From NCBI GenBank assembly GCA_028023455.1, contig JAQFVV010006273.1:5377128-5441127 (forward strand): 64,000 bases of DNA, in the 5' to 3' direction. The notes beneath the pieces were generated by a model. That model saw nothing but the letters and a program-made list of their open reading frames with translations. It was not told where the DNA came from and did not search any database. This DNA is from Epiperipatus broadwayi. Lineage: Eukaryota > Onychophora > Udeonychophora > Euonychophora > Peripatidae. The position numbers were made by a program, and so were the translations under genes. Position 1 is the first letter of the stretch, and every line of letters begins with the position of its first letter. Positions 1 through 13,599 of the stretch are shown in pieces.

Positions 1-1787
1 TTTCAACAAATTATATTGAAGTTAAATATATTACATCTCAATTTTAAAATGTTATCATAACTTTAAATTGGAAAAAAAATATCAAATTGTCTTGCAAGCC
101 TTACTTAAAATATATTATAAGTTATAAAAATGAGCTGTAAATTTGATATCAAAAAATTCAAAATTTCTCCAACTTTTGGTTCAGATCTAAAAATCTGTTA
201 CCTATCTCAAATATTTTAGTCCCATATTGCTTTGCCTGGTATTTCTTATGTATCAAATTTGAACTAATTTTATTGAACTTAAATCTATTATTTCTTGATT
301 TTAAAATTTTATTTCAAGTTAACTATAGCTTTCTTTCATCTGAGAGTATTTGGAATGAAAGTCAAAAAATTCAGTTTGCATTTTTAACCCTCTAGTGAGA
401 GATTTTACTAACATTTTTTCCTAATGTTAAAATTTATGTATTTTTTTAAAATATTTTAATTCCCAGAAAGTGCCAAATCCAGATAATCAAAATGCAGAAA
501 TTTCTAAGCTTACAAAATTTCACAATGATGAGAAGCCATTGTATTCTTGGTTGTCTGCAACTTTGTAATATTGCTTCGAGAAAATATTATGAATAACTAA
601 AGTCTTGTTTATTTGGCAAATTTGTAATAGTTTTTGCATAGTAATTGTATAATTATTATTATAAATCAAGAATATATATTATTGCATAATTATTTTCTAC
701 AGAAATGTTTTATTTTAAAATATAAATGATTATAGTTTTTTGAATAATGTTAGCATGGAAATTATGATGGAGGCAAATATGATCTGTTTCGAAAATGTTG
801 TTACTAACAGTCTATTAGAAAATATAGCAATATAATAAAAATCATTAAAAACTTTTAAACTTTTAAAGCATAAATTGGTAGATATATTAGATATTAATAA
901 TTATTTATTCACATTTTAAATACAAACATCCAACAGAGATTTTGTTCATTTTGTAAATTTAATCTGCTTTTTCAAAGTTGTATGGTAAAACAGTGCTTTG
1001 TTTTGATTAAAATCTATTTTTTAAAATAATTCTTCTGAAAGTCAAATGTGATTTTTTAGAATTTATTTAATTTCTAAACAAAAATATTTATCAAATTAAA
1101 TAAAAATTATTATATTTTGATATATAATAATTATTTAATATTAAAATAATAGTTGAAAGTTTTCAGTTAGTGAAAACAAAGAAAACTGTCGGAGTACAGA
1201 AGGTTTAAAAAATAAATGTCATCATAAAATAGTTTACAAGCAAACATATATTGGATCTTAAATAAACCCATTTAAAAATCAGGAAATCACATAAAAATAA
1301 TAAAAGCAATATGTTCATATTGTAATGATCAGGTTTGTACATTTGCATAACAGACTGAGAGTCCAGAAGAAAGAGAAACAGACTGACCAAGTCGAAATGG
1401 TGACATCTTACATCTGATCGTACCTCCATTTTCTCACCTGTGCTTCCAAATCCCACACTAGTGAATGACCTGTGTGAGGCTACACTCGATACTTCCTTGA
1501 CCATGTTCCATTACTAGCACATTGGTAGAAAATGACACTTATCCCCCCTTAACTAATACTAAATGACTTAACTAGTGATTCATAAAGACTATGAGCAAGG
1601 ATTGAGACTGAGAGGTGATATATTTTAGAAAATTTAATATATAAATTCATAATTAATAAGACAAAATGTACATAATCTATCACACACAGGTGAAGTTATA
1701 TAGGATTAACAGGTTAATAATTGAGCTTTATATGAAGGGAAATAAATATATATTCATGATGAAGAATAGCAAACATTAAAATTCAAG
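1..1787. other. AT-rich stretch without a supported gene
   Basis: I see only A/T-biased low-complexity sequence. The one sizeable open frame (minus strand, 1205-1504) has no recognisable motif and a composition typical of chance openings in AT-rich DNA. Confidence 0.6.
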
Positions 1788-1789
1788 TA

Positions 1790-2654
1790 CACCTGGGTCT
1801 CGTTTTATGCGATAGATAGGTTCCTCAGAAAACACGCGCAAACGAAATCACGCAAAAAAAGATGTAACTTACATTGAAAAAGGGGGGATGCAGTCTGTGA
1901 TTTTTCAAAATTCGCATAAAAGCAAAGCACCAATGTAAAATTACTTTAAAATTTGTGCAAAAAAAAAAAAAAATAAGGAAATAAAATATGACTAATAAAA
2001 AATTTCAAATTTGAAAAAAATTGATACAAGACAAACTTTTTTTAATTATAATATTTAATTTTATTCAAAATAATATATTTTTATGCATAATTTACAGTAC
2101 AGTAATTTACATTTTTTATACACATTTTAATTATTATGATTTTCTGGTGACAACGTAATTAATCTTTGAGACGATTTTATTAATTGTTTATGAAGCTCGC
2201 GATATCCAGACATACAACCATTTAGCTCTTGTTGGAATTTAAGAGCACATTAATGATTAGTGTCATTAATAAGAAAATAATAATTGATTATGTTCTTTTT
2301 TAAAAAGCAAAAAACAGAATGTGATTTAAAATGCAAAATTAACACGCACAATGTTTGAACAAATTTACATTATAATCTTGTAAAATTTAATATGTGTATA
2401 CATAAAATATGGAAATCATGATTTTAATTTCATTATTGCATAAAATCTTACTATTATAAAGGTCTGAAAATATTGAAATTACTAAGATGAAAGTAGAATT
2501 CCAATAATGTGCTATTACTTTCAATATAATATAAGTACGCGAAATTTATTATTTAAAGTAATAGCGCATTATCGAAAATCGACTTCCGGTGAAACACGAA
2601 TCGCGTAACTTCAAAATTGTGTTAAATAAGTCCATGTAAAAAGAGACCCAGGTG
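1790..2654. mobile_element. Tigger/pogo-like non-autonomous DNA transposon
   Basis: The left end reads CACCTGGGTCTCGTTTTA and the right end is the inverted GAGACCCAGGTG, giving a perfect 12-bp terminal inverted repeat with partial similarity beyond it. Each end abuts a TA dinucleotide (1788-1789 and 2655-2656), matching the TA target duplication of the Tc1/mariner/pogo superfamily. The terminal 'CTCGTTTTAT.GCG' and the CG-bearing subterminal sequence resemble Tigger/pogo ends. No transposase frame survives inside the roughly 865 bp, so this is a MITE-like deletion derivative. The termini and TA flanks are seen directly; the pogo/Tigger assignment is by resemblance. Confidence 0.75.
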
Positions 2655-2656
2655 TA

Positions 2657-5600
2657 TATAAATGATTCAAATGCAGGTGAATGTTGTTTTACATATGATT
2701 AATATTTTAGCTTTATATACAATAAAACAAAACATTACAGTGACTAATCAACCATTACATTGCCATTTTCTCTTTTATTGCATAGGGATGAGTAATATGA
2801 TGCACAGTTATGCAGAGATTTATGCCTAGATATCTGCCAAGAACTTAGCAAAAAGTGTGTGATCATACTAAATGGGAGGTATATTACTTATCAATAAAGT
2901 TTGCATCTAATTTACGATACAAATTAATCAAGTTAACCCAGATTCTGGCTCAGATCAAGGCCAAAGTTATTTAACAAGGTCGGCAGAACTGATGGAGCAG
3001 GGGCACTTCAGATTCTATGGTGTATCAAATATATTAATAAAAGGAGTGCATCTCGAAGATGTGCTTGTAAAGATTTATTACCAAATAATCATTTCTTTGT
3101 ACCGTGCTGCTTGTTATAATAATAAAGAAGACTTTTTTAGGCCAGAAGATCAAATAGCTATTTCAATGCTGAGAGTCTTTTGGTCTCTTTAAAATATCAA
3201 ATACAAAACAGCTTGGCTGTCCAAACTAACTGACATGGTTTGACATTAAATCAAGCCCAATGCAGACACATATGTATAGAATATAGCAAGAAGCTAAACA
3301 TTATTTGCTAATGAGCATCACATTCGCTCCATGAATCTAATATAATGATTTTAATTCATTAAATATGCAAAATACAAAGTGTCTAGCAGTGTAACTGCCA
3401 TTAATGAATTCCGAAATAACACAATTATTATACTATAGGGAAATACTTAGAATCTGGTTTAAATGTTATCTGTATCACTTAAGACATATAATTATAGATT
3501 TACAGTATATTTTAAGAATTATTATGGGTCCAAATATTCATTGCACATATATTGTAGAAAATCACTCTTGCTTAAAGCAAATAAACACTATTTATAATTA
3601 TTTACTAGGTCATATTATGGATAGCAATATTATCACTGGTAAAGAGTATTAAGTACAGAAGGGAGTTTGTCTGTTTTTTTTAGAACAAATAAGCACAATG
3701 AGAGCATGTATATATCTCTCTGAGAATTGATAATTTGCCAAACTCCATTCTGATTACTTTAGCATAAATCAAACATAACTATGATAAAGAATAGCTTAAA
3801 TAATGTCTAAATAATAAATAAGAAGTTAATACACTTATCACTAAAGTTTTAGGTTTTAAACACTACATATTAAAATAAATATGTGTGTATGGTTATAAAA
3901 ATGATAATGATGATCAAGCAAGATGTGATAAAGTGACTAAATTAAAATAAAGATACATAACAGATTTACATTTACATAGGAGAGTTATACAGGAAATAAT
4001 GAGCACTAGCTTGATAGTTGCTTTAAAGAATGAATGATATTTTAGCACGCTTTACCGTAATTCTCGAGAGGGATTCTAGTAAAAGTTCATGTAAAAGCAG
4101 CTTCTTGGAGTATCATTTCTATTCTCTATGGATGGATGCAAATCTGGCTTTTTTTGCTTTCTGATGCCATTCAGTGGATGCGGCTTCATCATTTTAATGC
4201 AGCTTATTGGATCAATTTAGTTATGACTGGGGTAGCTTATTGATTACAGCTTTGTTGTAGCTGAGGTGGCTTCTGGATACAGCTCCATTATTATCTATGT
4301 GGCTAGTTTATACTTATAGGGCGACTGTTGCTGGTTCTTGGGCATAAGACAATGGCTGTTGTTACCATTTGTAGAAGCTCTAGTGAAAGATAAACAGCAA
4401 CTCTATCTTCCACTAGCTGATTGTTCTCATCTTAGCAACCATAAAAAACTTTTAATAATATTCTTTCTGTGATAAATATTTTTCTGTCTACATATACATA
4501 TATAGTTATTCCCTTTAATAATAAAAACTGCGTTTTTATATCTATACTCAGTACACACCCCTATTTTTTTCCTGCACTTACTACACTTGTTTACTACTTC
4601 AAACCTCATGTGACAATTATCTTTTACTACCTCTAAAAAAACTCTCCCAGGGTCCCTCCAAATGGTCAAGTTAGAATTTATGACCGACTGATTTTTAAAT
4701 TAACTTTTAGCTATAAGACTAATTAAAGTAAAATGTTATTTTGGTCAACTGCAAAAACACGTAAAATATTTTATAGTCTGCAGTTTTAAACAAAATCGTA
4801 ATCCTAAAATAATTTTAAGAAAATGCTAATCTAGTTAATCTTTGACTAAAACATAATTTTAAACAAGTTTTAACTTGTAAACAACTTTATTGTTGGCACT
4901 TCTAACAAAGAATAAAAACTGGAAATAGTTTTAAGTAATGCCATGCTGGTCAGTCTTTAAAGAAATATTACTATGCACAAATATTAACTTGTAAACAACT
5001 TTACCATCTGTATTTTTAATGAAAAATAAACTTGAAATAATTTTAAAAGAATATTTAAGACTAATATTTTAAATAAATGATTTTTTTGCTAAGTTTAAAA
5101 ATAATTCTATACGTAAATTCAAGCTGCACAGACTGATAGGTTTATACAGTTTTAATAAATGGAGGGCTATATGTATGTATATATTATCCTATTGCAATGA
5201 AATAAGCACTTATACAAGCACATATTCTATAATTCTTTATAAGCACAAGTTCAGAGTTCTGAATTAAAGAAATACACACAATTTGGAATGAAATAACATA
5301 CAATTAAATATACTACTATGACTATAGCAGGTAAACAGATGGATCTTTAGATGTGACTGTTTCAATATATTATTAAATATAAATTAATGTATAGATTTAT
5401 ACAAAAGTGATTAATATAATGATTAATCAAATATTTATTTTGAGTTTTTTTTAAATGTATTTCTTATTATTATTTTATTTACAATTTTTCTCTTTTATTA
5501 AACTTATTTATTATTTCTCAATTATTTCTTAATATTTTTGCTTAGTTAAGTAATAAACATACCTTTTGAAACATAAAAGTTTTTGTAGTATAATGTTTCA

Positions 5601-7630
5601 TGTGTTTTGTTGCATCTATTGTCCATGTTCAAAATTTGGGATCAAATCTAAGTCAAGAAGAATTTGAAATTTTTTTCAGGTTTTAGGAAACATAATCAAC
5701 TTCAAGCAATTCATCCAGAAATGCAATTTATTGGATTATATATGGATCTATTGAATCGAAAATAATGCCTACTTTTTTTTGTTTTATTTTGGAAAATGTT
5801 TGCCCTTAAAATTAAATTTATAAAAGTTGTATTATCCTGCTTTAACATTTGATAACATTTGGTTGTTTTCATTTATAACTAAGTCTCTATATTGTGACAA
5901 ACATGTTTTTCATAAGCTTATCAACAATGATTCATAAAAATGTGTGTCTGAACACACATACACATATATATATATTGAAATGCCAGCTAGATATGTTATA
6001 TATATATCTATCTCCATGTTACATATTTATTATTTAAAATAAATGATTAAATTATTAATAAAAACGAAAATAATTGAAGAAATAAGTCTTTAAAAAATAA
6101 ATTTTAAAATGCAAACTTGTAAAAATAAAAATATTGTGTCATATTTCTCTTTAAAATAGAAAGAAAAAAAATAATGTTTTTGAAGTAGATTTAAGAAATG
6201 TAATTTTGTGAAAGCAAAGGATTGCATCATCTTTTTTTTTAAAAATACAAAGTTTTCAGAGAGTGACATGATCTTAAGACAAAGATAAAGGAAGCTTACT
6301 TTATCACTAAAAATAACAGCTTTATAAACAGAAAAGACTCTTGTTATAAGATCTCCAGGAAATGGAATACTTAACTACCTTATTTACATAAATTTGAATC
6401 ACTTCTAAACAATCTATTTATTTACAAGATGGCTATGAATATGAGGACCTCAGCCATCAAAAACATTTAGTCACATACTTAGATACATATATTTTGTTTT
6501 TATCAATCTACAGTATTAAGATTTCTTTGTCTTCAGCTTTGTGTGTTTGTGTGTTTTAGCGCATCTTATATATTTATACATTGGAATAATTAGCTACAAA
6601 GTCTAAACTTTTTGCTCATTTCAAAGTTTTTGATATTAAAAGTGGATAGGGAGGAAATCTAAAAATAAAAGTAAAAATATTTAAAATTCTCTCCTTTTTA
6701 TATATAATAAAATGTCTACAAAAATAAGCATAGATGAAAAATATGAATAACAGTTTGCAAAACTTTCAAAAATGTAATTAGTTAAAAGATGACTGGCTGA
6801 TAGAAATTGTAATTAATAAATGAATTGATTAAAAATTATATAAACTATCCCATCAATATAAATGAATAAAATAGCAGATTAATCTGAAAACAAGATTCAA
6901 TTAAAAAAAATGTAAAATTTAATTAAAAATACTTTAAGTTATGATCTTAATTAAAAATAGATTTAAATGTGATAAATATTAAAAACTGTGGAAAACAATG
7001 AGAAAGAAAAAGTATAAAAGTTTGCAATTTTCTATTATTAGTTAGATTGCTATTAGTGTTATTGATATACAGTTCACATTGCTAGTAGTCCACAGTTTGT
7101 TTTTTTCTAAAGAATGCACACAAATATTCAGACATTTTAGCACAGTAGTAAACCAGTCATTACTGTTGTGGTCAACATTAATGCAGAAGCCTCATAAGCC
7201 ATAGAAGTGTTCAACAGGACTTCATGCTCCAAGCCCTCAAACATCAACTATCCTGCCTGAATCAATACCTGAAACCAATGCCAATGATTGTGAAGTCGAT
7301 GCTATCACATACTCTCTCTCACCCATGGTTTGACAGAAACATGAAAGGAAAGCCATGAAGTCATCAATGGAGAAGCATAAAGCTGGCTGGTTGAAATCAA
7401 AACAAATGGAAATCAAAACCATTAGTCTATATGCACAAATAAAAACCTAGGTAAATATACCTTTAAATAAATGTGTACACACTTGATTTTAAATGAAATG
7501 GAACTTTAACAAAGGACTATTATAACTATAGCCTAACGTCACCACTTATATTTTCTTGTGTAAAATTTATTGTTATATTATGTATGTGTAATAAAATAAT
7601 AATGTGTGCTTAATTGTCATTTTGTCTTTT
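2657..7630. other. AT-rich stretch without a supported gene
   Basis: Mostly unique AT-rich DNA with short poly-A/T and TA runs. Slightly GC-richer blocks occur at about 2940-3190, 4100-4440 and 7150-7420. They contain short open frames with no motif I recognise and are probably eroded repeats. A 61-residue minus frame at 7237-7422 lies in one of them. A weak repeat of 'aacttgtaaacaactttA' occurs near 4870 and 4985. Confidence 0.5.
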
Positions 7631-7639
7631 TTTCTCTCT

Positions 7640-8225
7640 CTCTTGTCACTGCATCACCAGTAAATTAGGGGAGAATTATTTTATGTGTTAAATAAATGGA
7701 ATCCTGAGACAGAATGCGATCTAGCCATTGGATATTTTAAGCACTATATTTGTTGCTTGTCAGCCAAGCATGCTGGCCTATATCATGTATATGGAAGAAT
7801 GGTGTCTGAGTTGTATATTCAAAACAAAATGCTTGGGTGTAGGGTGTTTGATCTAGCAGTTGAGAAGCGCCAGGACCTTGAAACATGATCGTAAACTGTG
7901 CTTTGTATTGTAATGGTCAAAACATGTCTATCTCACTAACACACTGCAGAATTTAAACCCGGGACATAGAACTCAACACTAGGAGGGTTACCTCCCAGAA
8001 ATTCAAGTTCAAATCCAAAGTCCGAACTCCACAATGCCCTCTATGTGATAACACATTTGATGCTACTAATAGTATAATTTCATGCTAGTGCCGGTGATCA
8101 GGGAGAAAACAAAAGACTAAAACTAAAATAGCCCTAGGTTCATTTAACAATAACTTATAGATGTGGCCAAGATAAGTCTAATGTGCTATGTAATTTATAT
8201 TGCACCCCGAATAAATAAAGAAAAG
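7640..8225 (+). repeat. unclassified GC-richer block, possible LINE or retroposon 3' end
   Basis: This block is clearly more GC-rich than its surroundings and ends in 'gaataaataaagaaaag', which looks like a polyadenylation-signal tail on the plus strand. A 67-codon frame lies at 7685-7888 but has no recognisable motif. A sequence close to a Pol III B box (GTTCAAATCC) occurs near 8009-8018, without a convincing A box upstream. It is probably an old transposable-element copy of unknown type; composition and the tail are the only evidence. Confidence 0.3.
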
Positions 8226-10340
8226 AAATAAATTTACAAATAATATTTAATAATTAGACAATGGAAAATAGTTTAGATGGCTGATACCTCATACTTGGGT
8301 TTGTTTAAATAATGTGTCTAAAATATAGTGACATGGAAGGCATATACAAGTCATGTAAAGTCTAACAGAGTTTGAATATTCTAAAATATTTATAATTGGA
8401 AACTTAAATGGAGATTGAGAGTCACTTGTGAAGTGATTAACTAGATTATAAGATTGAGCTATAGTGAACGGACTTGAAATTCATTTAATTAATAGAATTC
8501 TGTTAAATAATTAATAAGGGAAATGTACGGTAGGTGCCAGTGAGTATATGCCGAGGAGGGGTGCAGTTTATGAGTATGCAACTTTAAAATATGACGAAAG
8601 GTCTTGGCATGGATAGGCATTTCACCTTTTATTTGGGACATCTCTAGACCACTCACAGCTCAAGCCTGGCCTGCACCCAGGAGTTTCGTAACTGTGGGGA
8701 CATAAGCGAAATAATTCCCATGTGCCATTATAGCACTGTACTGGGAACCGTGGAGTAAAATAAGGGGAACTGATTTAACCAATGATGACCTTTGCCAAAA
8801 TGGTAGGATTCCAGCACCCAAGCATATTTACTAGCAACACAATTTAATTTTAAAAGACTTAGTAAAACAAAGGGCAATTTATTAAGGAACAGAAATAGCT
8901 TGCTCTCAACTTTCATATTTTAATGGACAGCAGACTCTCAACAAAACTTAGAGAAGTAAATACTTATTTAACAAAATTATTATACGCAAAAATACTTTAA
9001 AACATATATAAAACTACTTTTAAATATATATAAATGATGGAAGGGGGGAAATGTGTGTTTGTGGTTTAATAAACTAAGATGGCAACCACACATTATTTAA
9101 CTTCCCTATGTAACTCGCATTTGCCTAAAGAAATTAATTAAATATTTCATTATAATACATTTAAATAAGACTTTTACAAATATATATAGAAAATCAACCC
9201 AAGCACAAGTTCAGCATGCATTAATAAGAAAACACTTGAATAGCTACATTTAAAGAATATACAAAAATTATTAGCTATATAGCATGGAGGTTTCTGAGAT
9301 CTCAGGTTGATTTTAATTACCTTGTTCTTTCAAATCTGTCTGTGGGCATTTCCAAATTTGTAACAAAGTTCTTAAGTAATTATGAGTTTCCTTGGTTCAT
9401 TGTTCCACAGCAGCAGTTAGTAGATTTCAGGAGCAGTATTTCTTTGGGCTGGATCATTTGGGATTGATGATACAGTGACAGGACATCAGGTAGAATGATG
9501 GATGGCCAAGGCACTGGATCCTGAGGGAAAGACAGCCTACTGCCTCGTTACCCCATCATTCTAAGGTTAACGATTTTAAAACTTGTACTAAACTAACCAA
9601 CAAGCTGGTCAGTCTGATAATGCAAATAAAAGCTAATAGAAAATCAGTTTTAGAAAATATAACTTCTGCTGTCACAATATCAGACAGATTAATTAATAAC
9701 TCTCTCAAATAATCTAATACAATCAATCAGCCTTATTTATATACTCTCCCTGATTACAATCTAACCCTGCGGTGATAAAATCCGTTCGTTAAGTTATTAA
9801 TACATTTGAAAACATGGACTGCATTTTCTAATTAAAATCTGTTCATAAACACTGTTTTAATCTTATCAAATCTACTAGTAAAACTGGTGCCAATATGGTT
9901 AAAATTAGCCACTATTGTTCTTTCCATACCCTCACTGATTTAAAAGAAAATGGCATGTTTTTGAAAACTAAATAACTCTTTACATTTATAAAACTCTCTT
10001 TTTGAATTTAATTTCCAGAAATATTTATCGGTGATATTATTTTATTAAAGGCAAATAATTATAGCGAAATAACACCACAAAATAAATCGATTCAAAACAA
10101 CAACTTTTAAATAAAATATTTTCATAAATTTTAAAGATTATCACAGTATGTGTGTAGATGAAAATATGTGACCTACTTTACTGTGCAAGCATATACGTAA
10201 TATATACTCGACGGTTTGAAAATAAAACAGTTTAAAAACAATTTTAATTATTATAAAACCCCAGGCACCCCATTAGACATATACATTTAGGCGGGATTTC
10301 GGTAAATATACCCAGTACACACACAATACGATAAAATTAG
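8226..10340. other. AT-rich stretch with two GC-richer patches, no gene
   Basis: Patches at about 8520-8770 and 9290-9560 are richer in G/C than the rest and may be remnants of retroelement LTRs or UTRs. I found no motif, boundary or target duplication to support that. The remainder is low-complexity AT-rich DNA. Confidence 0.4.
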
Positions 10341-10561
10341 GGTTTTAAATAACGCATGAGGGTAGGAAACAGGAAGGCAAGGTGAAACTAAGATTGGTAG
10401 GGCATATCTTACTGTTTCAGTATGGCCTTGATCTGGCTATAGGTACCATTGATGGTTAATCTATCAATGGTATTTCACTTCTCTGCTTGAAGGGCCAGTC
10501 CATTGCCATAGTGAAACTTGAATAAGTCAAGATATTAAAAGTATATCAAGTCTTCTTCCTC

Positions 10562-10562
<1 letters not shown>

Positions 10563-10596
<34 letters not shown>

Positions 10597-10601
10597 ACAT
10601 A

Positions 10602-10640
<39 letters not shown>
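10563..10640. repeat. TA dinucleotide microsatellite
   Basis: Two (TA)n tracts are separated by a short spacer containing 'ggacataggttta', with a matching inverted 'aaaccttt' just after the second tract. The arrangement is palindromic and could form a cruciform. Confidence 0.9.
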
Positions 10641-10643
<3 letters not shown>

Positions 10644-11083
10644 TTTGTGAACTTGTAGCATTGACTCCATGTCATATAAATATATTAATAATTATTATTA
10701 AATCATTTATTAAGTTAGAGATAATTTATAACCCAAATCTAAACTTCAAATCACAATAAAAGAATAATGGGTCTGTTTTTTAAATAGAACCTTAACTCTT
10801 TGAGTGTAGTAGTTAAATTGAAAGCTCATATAAATTATAATGCCCAAATTAATGGTAATCTTATATCTGAACCATTATGTCAAATTTTACCTTATCTTAA
10901 TATAAATTATAATATAAAAAATTATGCAAGAACTAATTTTTAAGTTTACTTTAATACATTAGTTGTTATTCACTTCTCTATTTTGCAGGTCAGGATGTAA
11001 TATACCTAGTGAATAGGTTGATAGATCCCAATTGAGTGAAGAAATTTTCACATAAACAAGTTATTGAAAAATTAAATGGATAT

Positions 11084-11320
11084 TTAATTTTGAAAATATC
11101 AAATAGTGTGACAGAGATTGCAAATAGGAAGCAGTTACTGCATGAAAAATACATGGACTGTGATTTAGTTTTAAGAAAATTAAACCAAAGAATGTGAGTT
11201 TTTTACTCTTGGAAATATCAAAATGGCTAGCGACTGAGATTGCAAATAGGAAGAAGTTACCTCACAAAAAATACATGGACTATGACTTAGCTTTAAGAAA
11301 GCTAGCCAAAGACAGCAAGT
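11084..11320 (+). repeat. ~118-bp imperfect tandem duplication inside gypsy gag
   Basis: Two adjacent units share 'gagattgcaaataggaag', 'aaatacatggact' and 'ttagctttaagaaa' type segments. The first runs about 11084-11200 and the second about 11203-11320. The repeated segment corresponds to the gag-like part of the gypsy copy. The second unit has diverged noticeably, so the duplication is old. Confidence 0.6.
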
Positions 11321-12089
11321 TTCATCCTGAAATTAATGAAGTTATTAGAATAATTCCTATATGACATGTCAGGTGAGAATTTTAGAAAAGTGTTGTTGGG
11401 TGACCCTGACCTAAGTTATAAACAAGCCATTGTAATTCAATACTAGCACTATAAACACATAGTTCTGTGTGTGTGCATTTATAGCACTAGTATTGAATTA
11501 CAGATTACTAACCAAACATGCAAAGTTTAAAATTAAGTTTGTATTAAAACAAGCCATTGATAAATGTGTCACAGAAGAAACTAAGCTAAATAATGGGTCA
11601 GAGTATGTATTGCCATAAGTTTGACAAAATCTCACTGACAGTCCAAAAAGCAAGAAAAAAATATTAGGAACCCTAGTAGAGAAAAAAGAGATGAAGTGGG
11701 TTATTATTGTGACACAAAAATAAAATGGGTAGAAAGTGCAAAAAAAAAGACATTTAGCAGCTATCTATCATTTTAAGAACTACAGAGCTATTAAGCAAAG
11801 GTCAGACTACAAATCTGGGATAGGAATAGATTATAAGACTGTTAATGTAAAGATGCTTGATGACATTAAAATGAATCACATATTACTGGATGTGAATGTT
11901 TTCATTTAACAATAACAATGAAAGTGGACAGCAGAGCTGTTTTATTGCTGGAAAGAAACTGGTTTCAATCTCTTGGCATTCAAATAAACATGATATTCAA
12001 ATAAACATGATAACGACCATTTGCCTGGAAACTGTAATGTGAAAAAGATAACTGACATTGTTCAAATCCATATCAGTGGATCTGAGAAT

Positions 12090-12960
12090 ATGACTGGTGA
12101 ATATAGAGTTGATTAAGGATGTCAAGGTGCCAATCACTTTGAGAAAAAAAGTCGAGAAAATGTTGCATAAGATGGTTTCTAACCAGATGGAAATAGAGAT
12201 TTGTGGTGATTATAGAGTTACATTGAATAAATGTATTAATAAATATTCTGACCCATTCCCAACCATATTCAAAGTGTTATCATCATTGAAAAAAGCTACT
12301 AACTTTATGAGAATAGATTTTAAAATTGCATTACTAAAAAAACACTGGAAATGTTAACATTGGCTACTCATAGGAGACTCTATAAGTACAACAATTTGCC
12401 TTATTATATTTTCTAGGTAAAAATGAACATGCTTTTCAGATCTATGAACAGTGTGATTCTATATTTAGATGATATTTTGATCACTGCTAAGATGAATTTA
12501 TAACTAGAAAAAGTAAGGGCTAAAACAAATATTAATAAAGGTATTTTGGTCAACTAAAGAAATAAAATTTCTCAGATATATAATAAATGCAAATGGAAGA
12601 TATCCTAATCCAGGCAAAATAAAAGCATTAAAAATGCTGAGAAACCTAGAAGTGTACATTTTTATGAAAGATTTTTGAAAGAAGTCACTGAGGTTGTCAC
12701 CATTTCACCAGCTTCTGAAAAAGAAACAAAGGTTGGACATAGACCAATGAACATGATTCAAAAAAACAAAATATTCTTTAACATCTAAAATTTTTTTGAT
12801 TCATCACGTTAATGAATTAGACATTATGATAATTTGATGTGTTAGAATATGATGTTGGAGCTGTCATGTCCCATCTGTGTTTTGGAGGCAAATATCCAAT
12901 AGCCTTTTTACCTAAAGAGGATTGTGAACAACTAAATAAATTAAAGCCAAATTAATAAGA
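12090..12960 (+). pseudogene. Ty3/gypsy reverse transcriptase / RNase H remnant
   Basis: The 86-residue frame at 12097-12357 contains 'ICGDYRVTLNKCINKYSDPF', the conserved gypsy block usually written as (I)CvDyr.lN...., followed by 'MRIDFKIALLKKHW', matching the 'kiDlksaYhQi' motif. After a frame change the catalytic box YLDDILITA is intact at about 12462-12488, and then degenerate sequence resembling the connection region appears. Around 12845-12940 a further frame reads 'YDVGAVMSHL...YPIAFL', resembling the start of RNase H. Multiple stops and at least one frame change between the first block and YLDD make it a pseudogene. The family assignment is confident at RT level, not at clade level. 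Confidence 0.8.
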
Positions 12961-13359
12961 AGGCACTAGCAGTGATTTTTACTATTAAGAAATTCCATCA
13001 AAACACATATGGGTGAAAATTTCAGATCTGCACAAACCATTGCCCCTTAATAAGAATATTTGGCACCAAGGGAAAAATTGCTAATCATGTAATCCAATGC
13101 ATGCTCTATTCAGTTAATATCTTGTCAAGCTATGATTAGGAATTAGTTTATAAACCAAAGTAAAAATTTGCTCTTTCTCAGTTACTTGATAGTAAGAAGG
13201 AATATGCAGTTTGCAAAATTAACTACATAGACATATTAAACTCCTTAACTCTTAATAGTTTAATTATAACTGAAAGGAATAAGAATGATGAAGGATATAT
13301 CCAACTCATGAAGTGGAAAAATATGACTGGACTAAAGGTTGTCCAACAAGCACGATAAA

Positions 13360-13560
13360 GCTGATCATGAATGTACAAGATGGTCTTTCGACCTGAAATG
13401 GTTGTGTGCTAATGACAGATCACATACTGATTCTCTTCTTTTTGCATCAAGAGCATCCTGAAATTGTGAGAATGAAAGCATTGGCTTGATCATATGTATG
13501 ATGGCCAAATTTAAGTGATGACATTGACCAGAGAAGGGCCACCTAAACAATTGGAAACTT
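13360..13560 (+). pseudogene. Ty3/gypsy integrase zinc-binding remnant
   Basis: Reading the plus strand at about 13453-13520 gives 'HPEIVRMKALA', a stop, then 'SYVWWPNLSDDI'. This is the characteristic 'HpG..rMkalar.YvWWp.mD.dI' block of the gypsy integrase HHCC domain, located where it should be relative to the RT upstream. The expected Cys pair ('C..C') is not recognisable, and the frame is interrupted. The catalytic core of integrase is not visible downstream, so the copy is probably truncated here. Confidence 0.7.
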
Positions 13561-13599
13561 GGAAAAAAATCCACAATTCTTTGGACCTATATCCATTTA

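Larger units (their letters stand above)
11030..13590 (+). mobile_element. degenerate Ty3/gypsy retrotransposon gag-pol
   Basis: A plus-strand run of gag-like sequence, reverse transcriptase, an RNase H-like segment and the integrase zinc-binding region appears in the standard Ty3/gypsy order. It is broken by many stops and frame changes. The clearest segments are annotated separately. In gag, residues like 'GENFRKVLLGDPDLSYKQA' (about 11373-11430) resemble the capsid region of gypsy gags. I could not find flanking LTRs, so the limits are those of the recognisable coding sequence. It is inactive. Confidence 0.75.

Noticed and set aside
2992-3192. 66-residue plus frame in a slightly GC-richer patch
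   Set aside because: No motif or conserved pattern recognised; Cys/Arg-rich readings in another frame were also unconvincing.
4427-4669. 80-residue minus frame with several cysteines (CSKC ... CICR)
   Set aside because: No recognised domain, no supporting neighbour and no clear splice or promoter context; it may be an eroded repeat, but nothing supports a gene.
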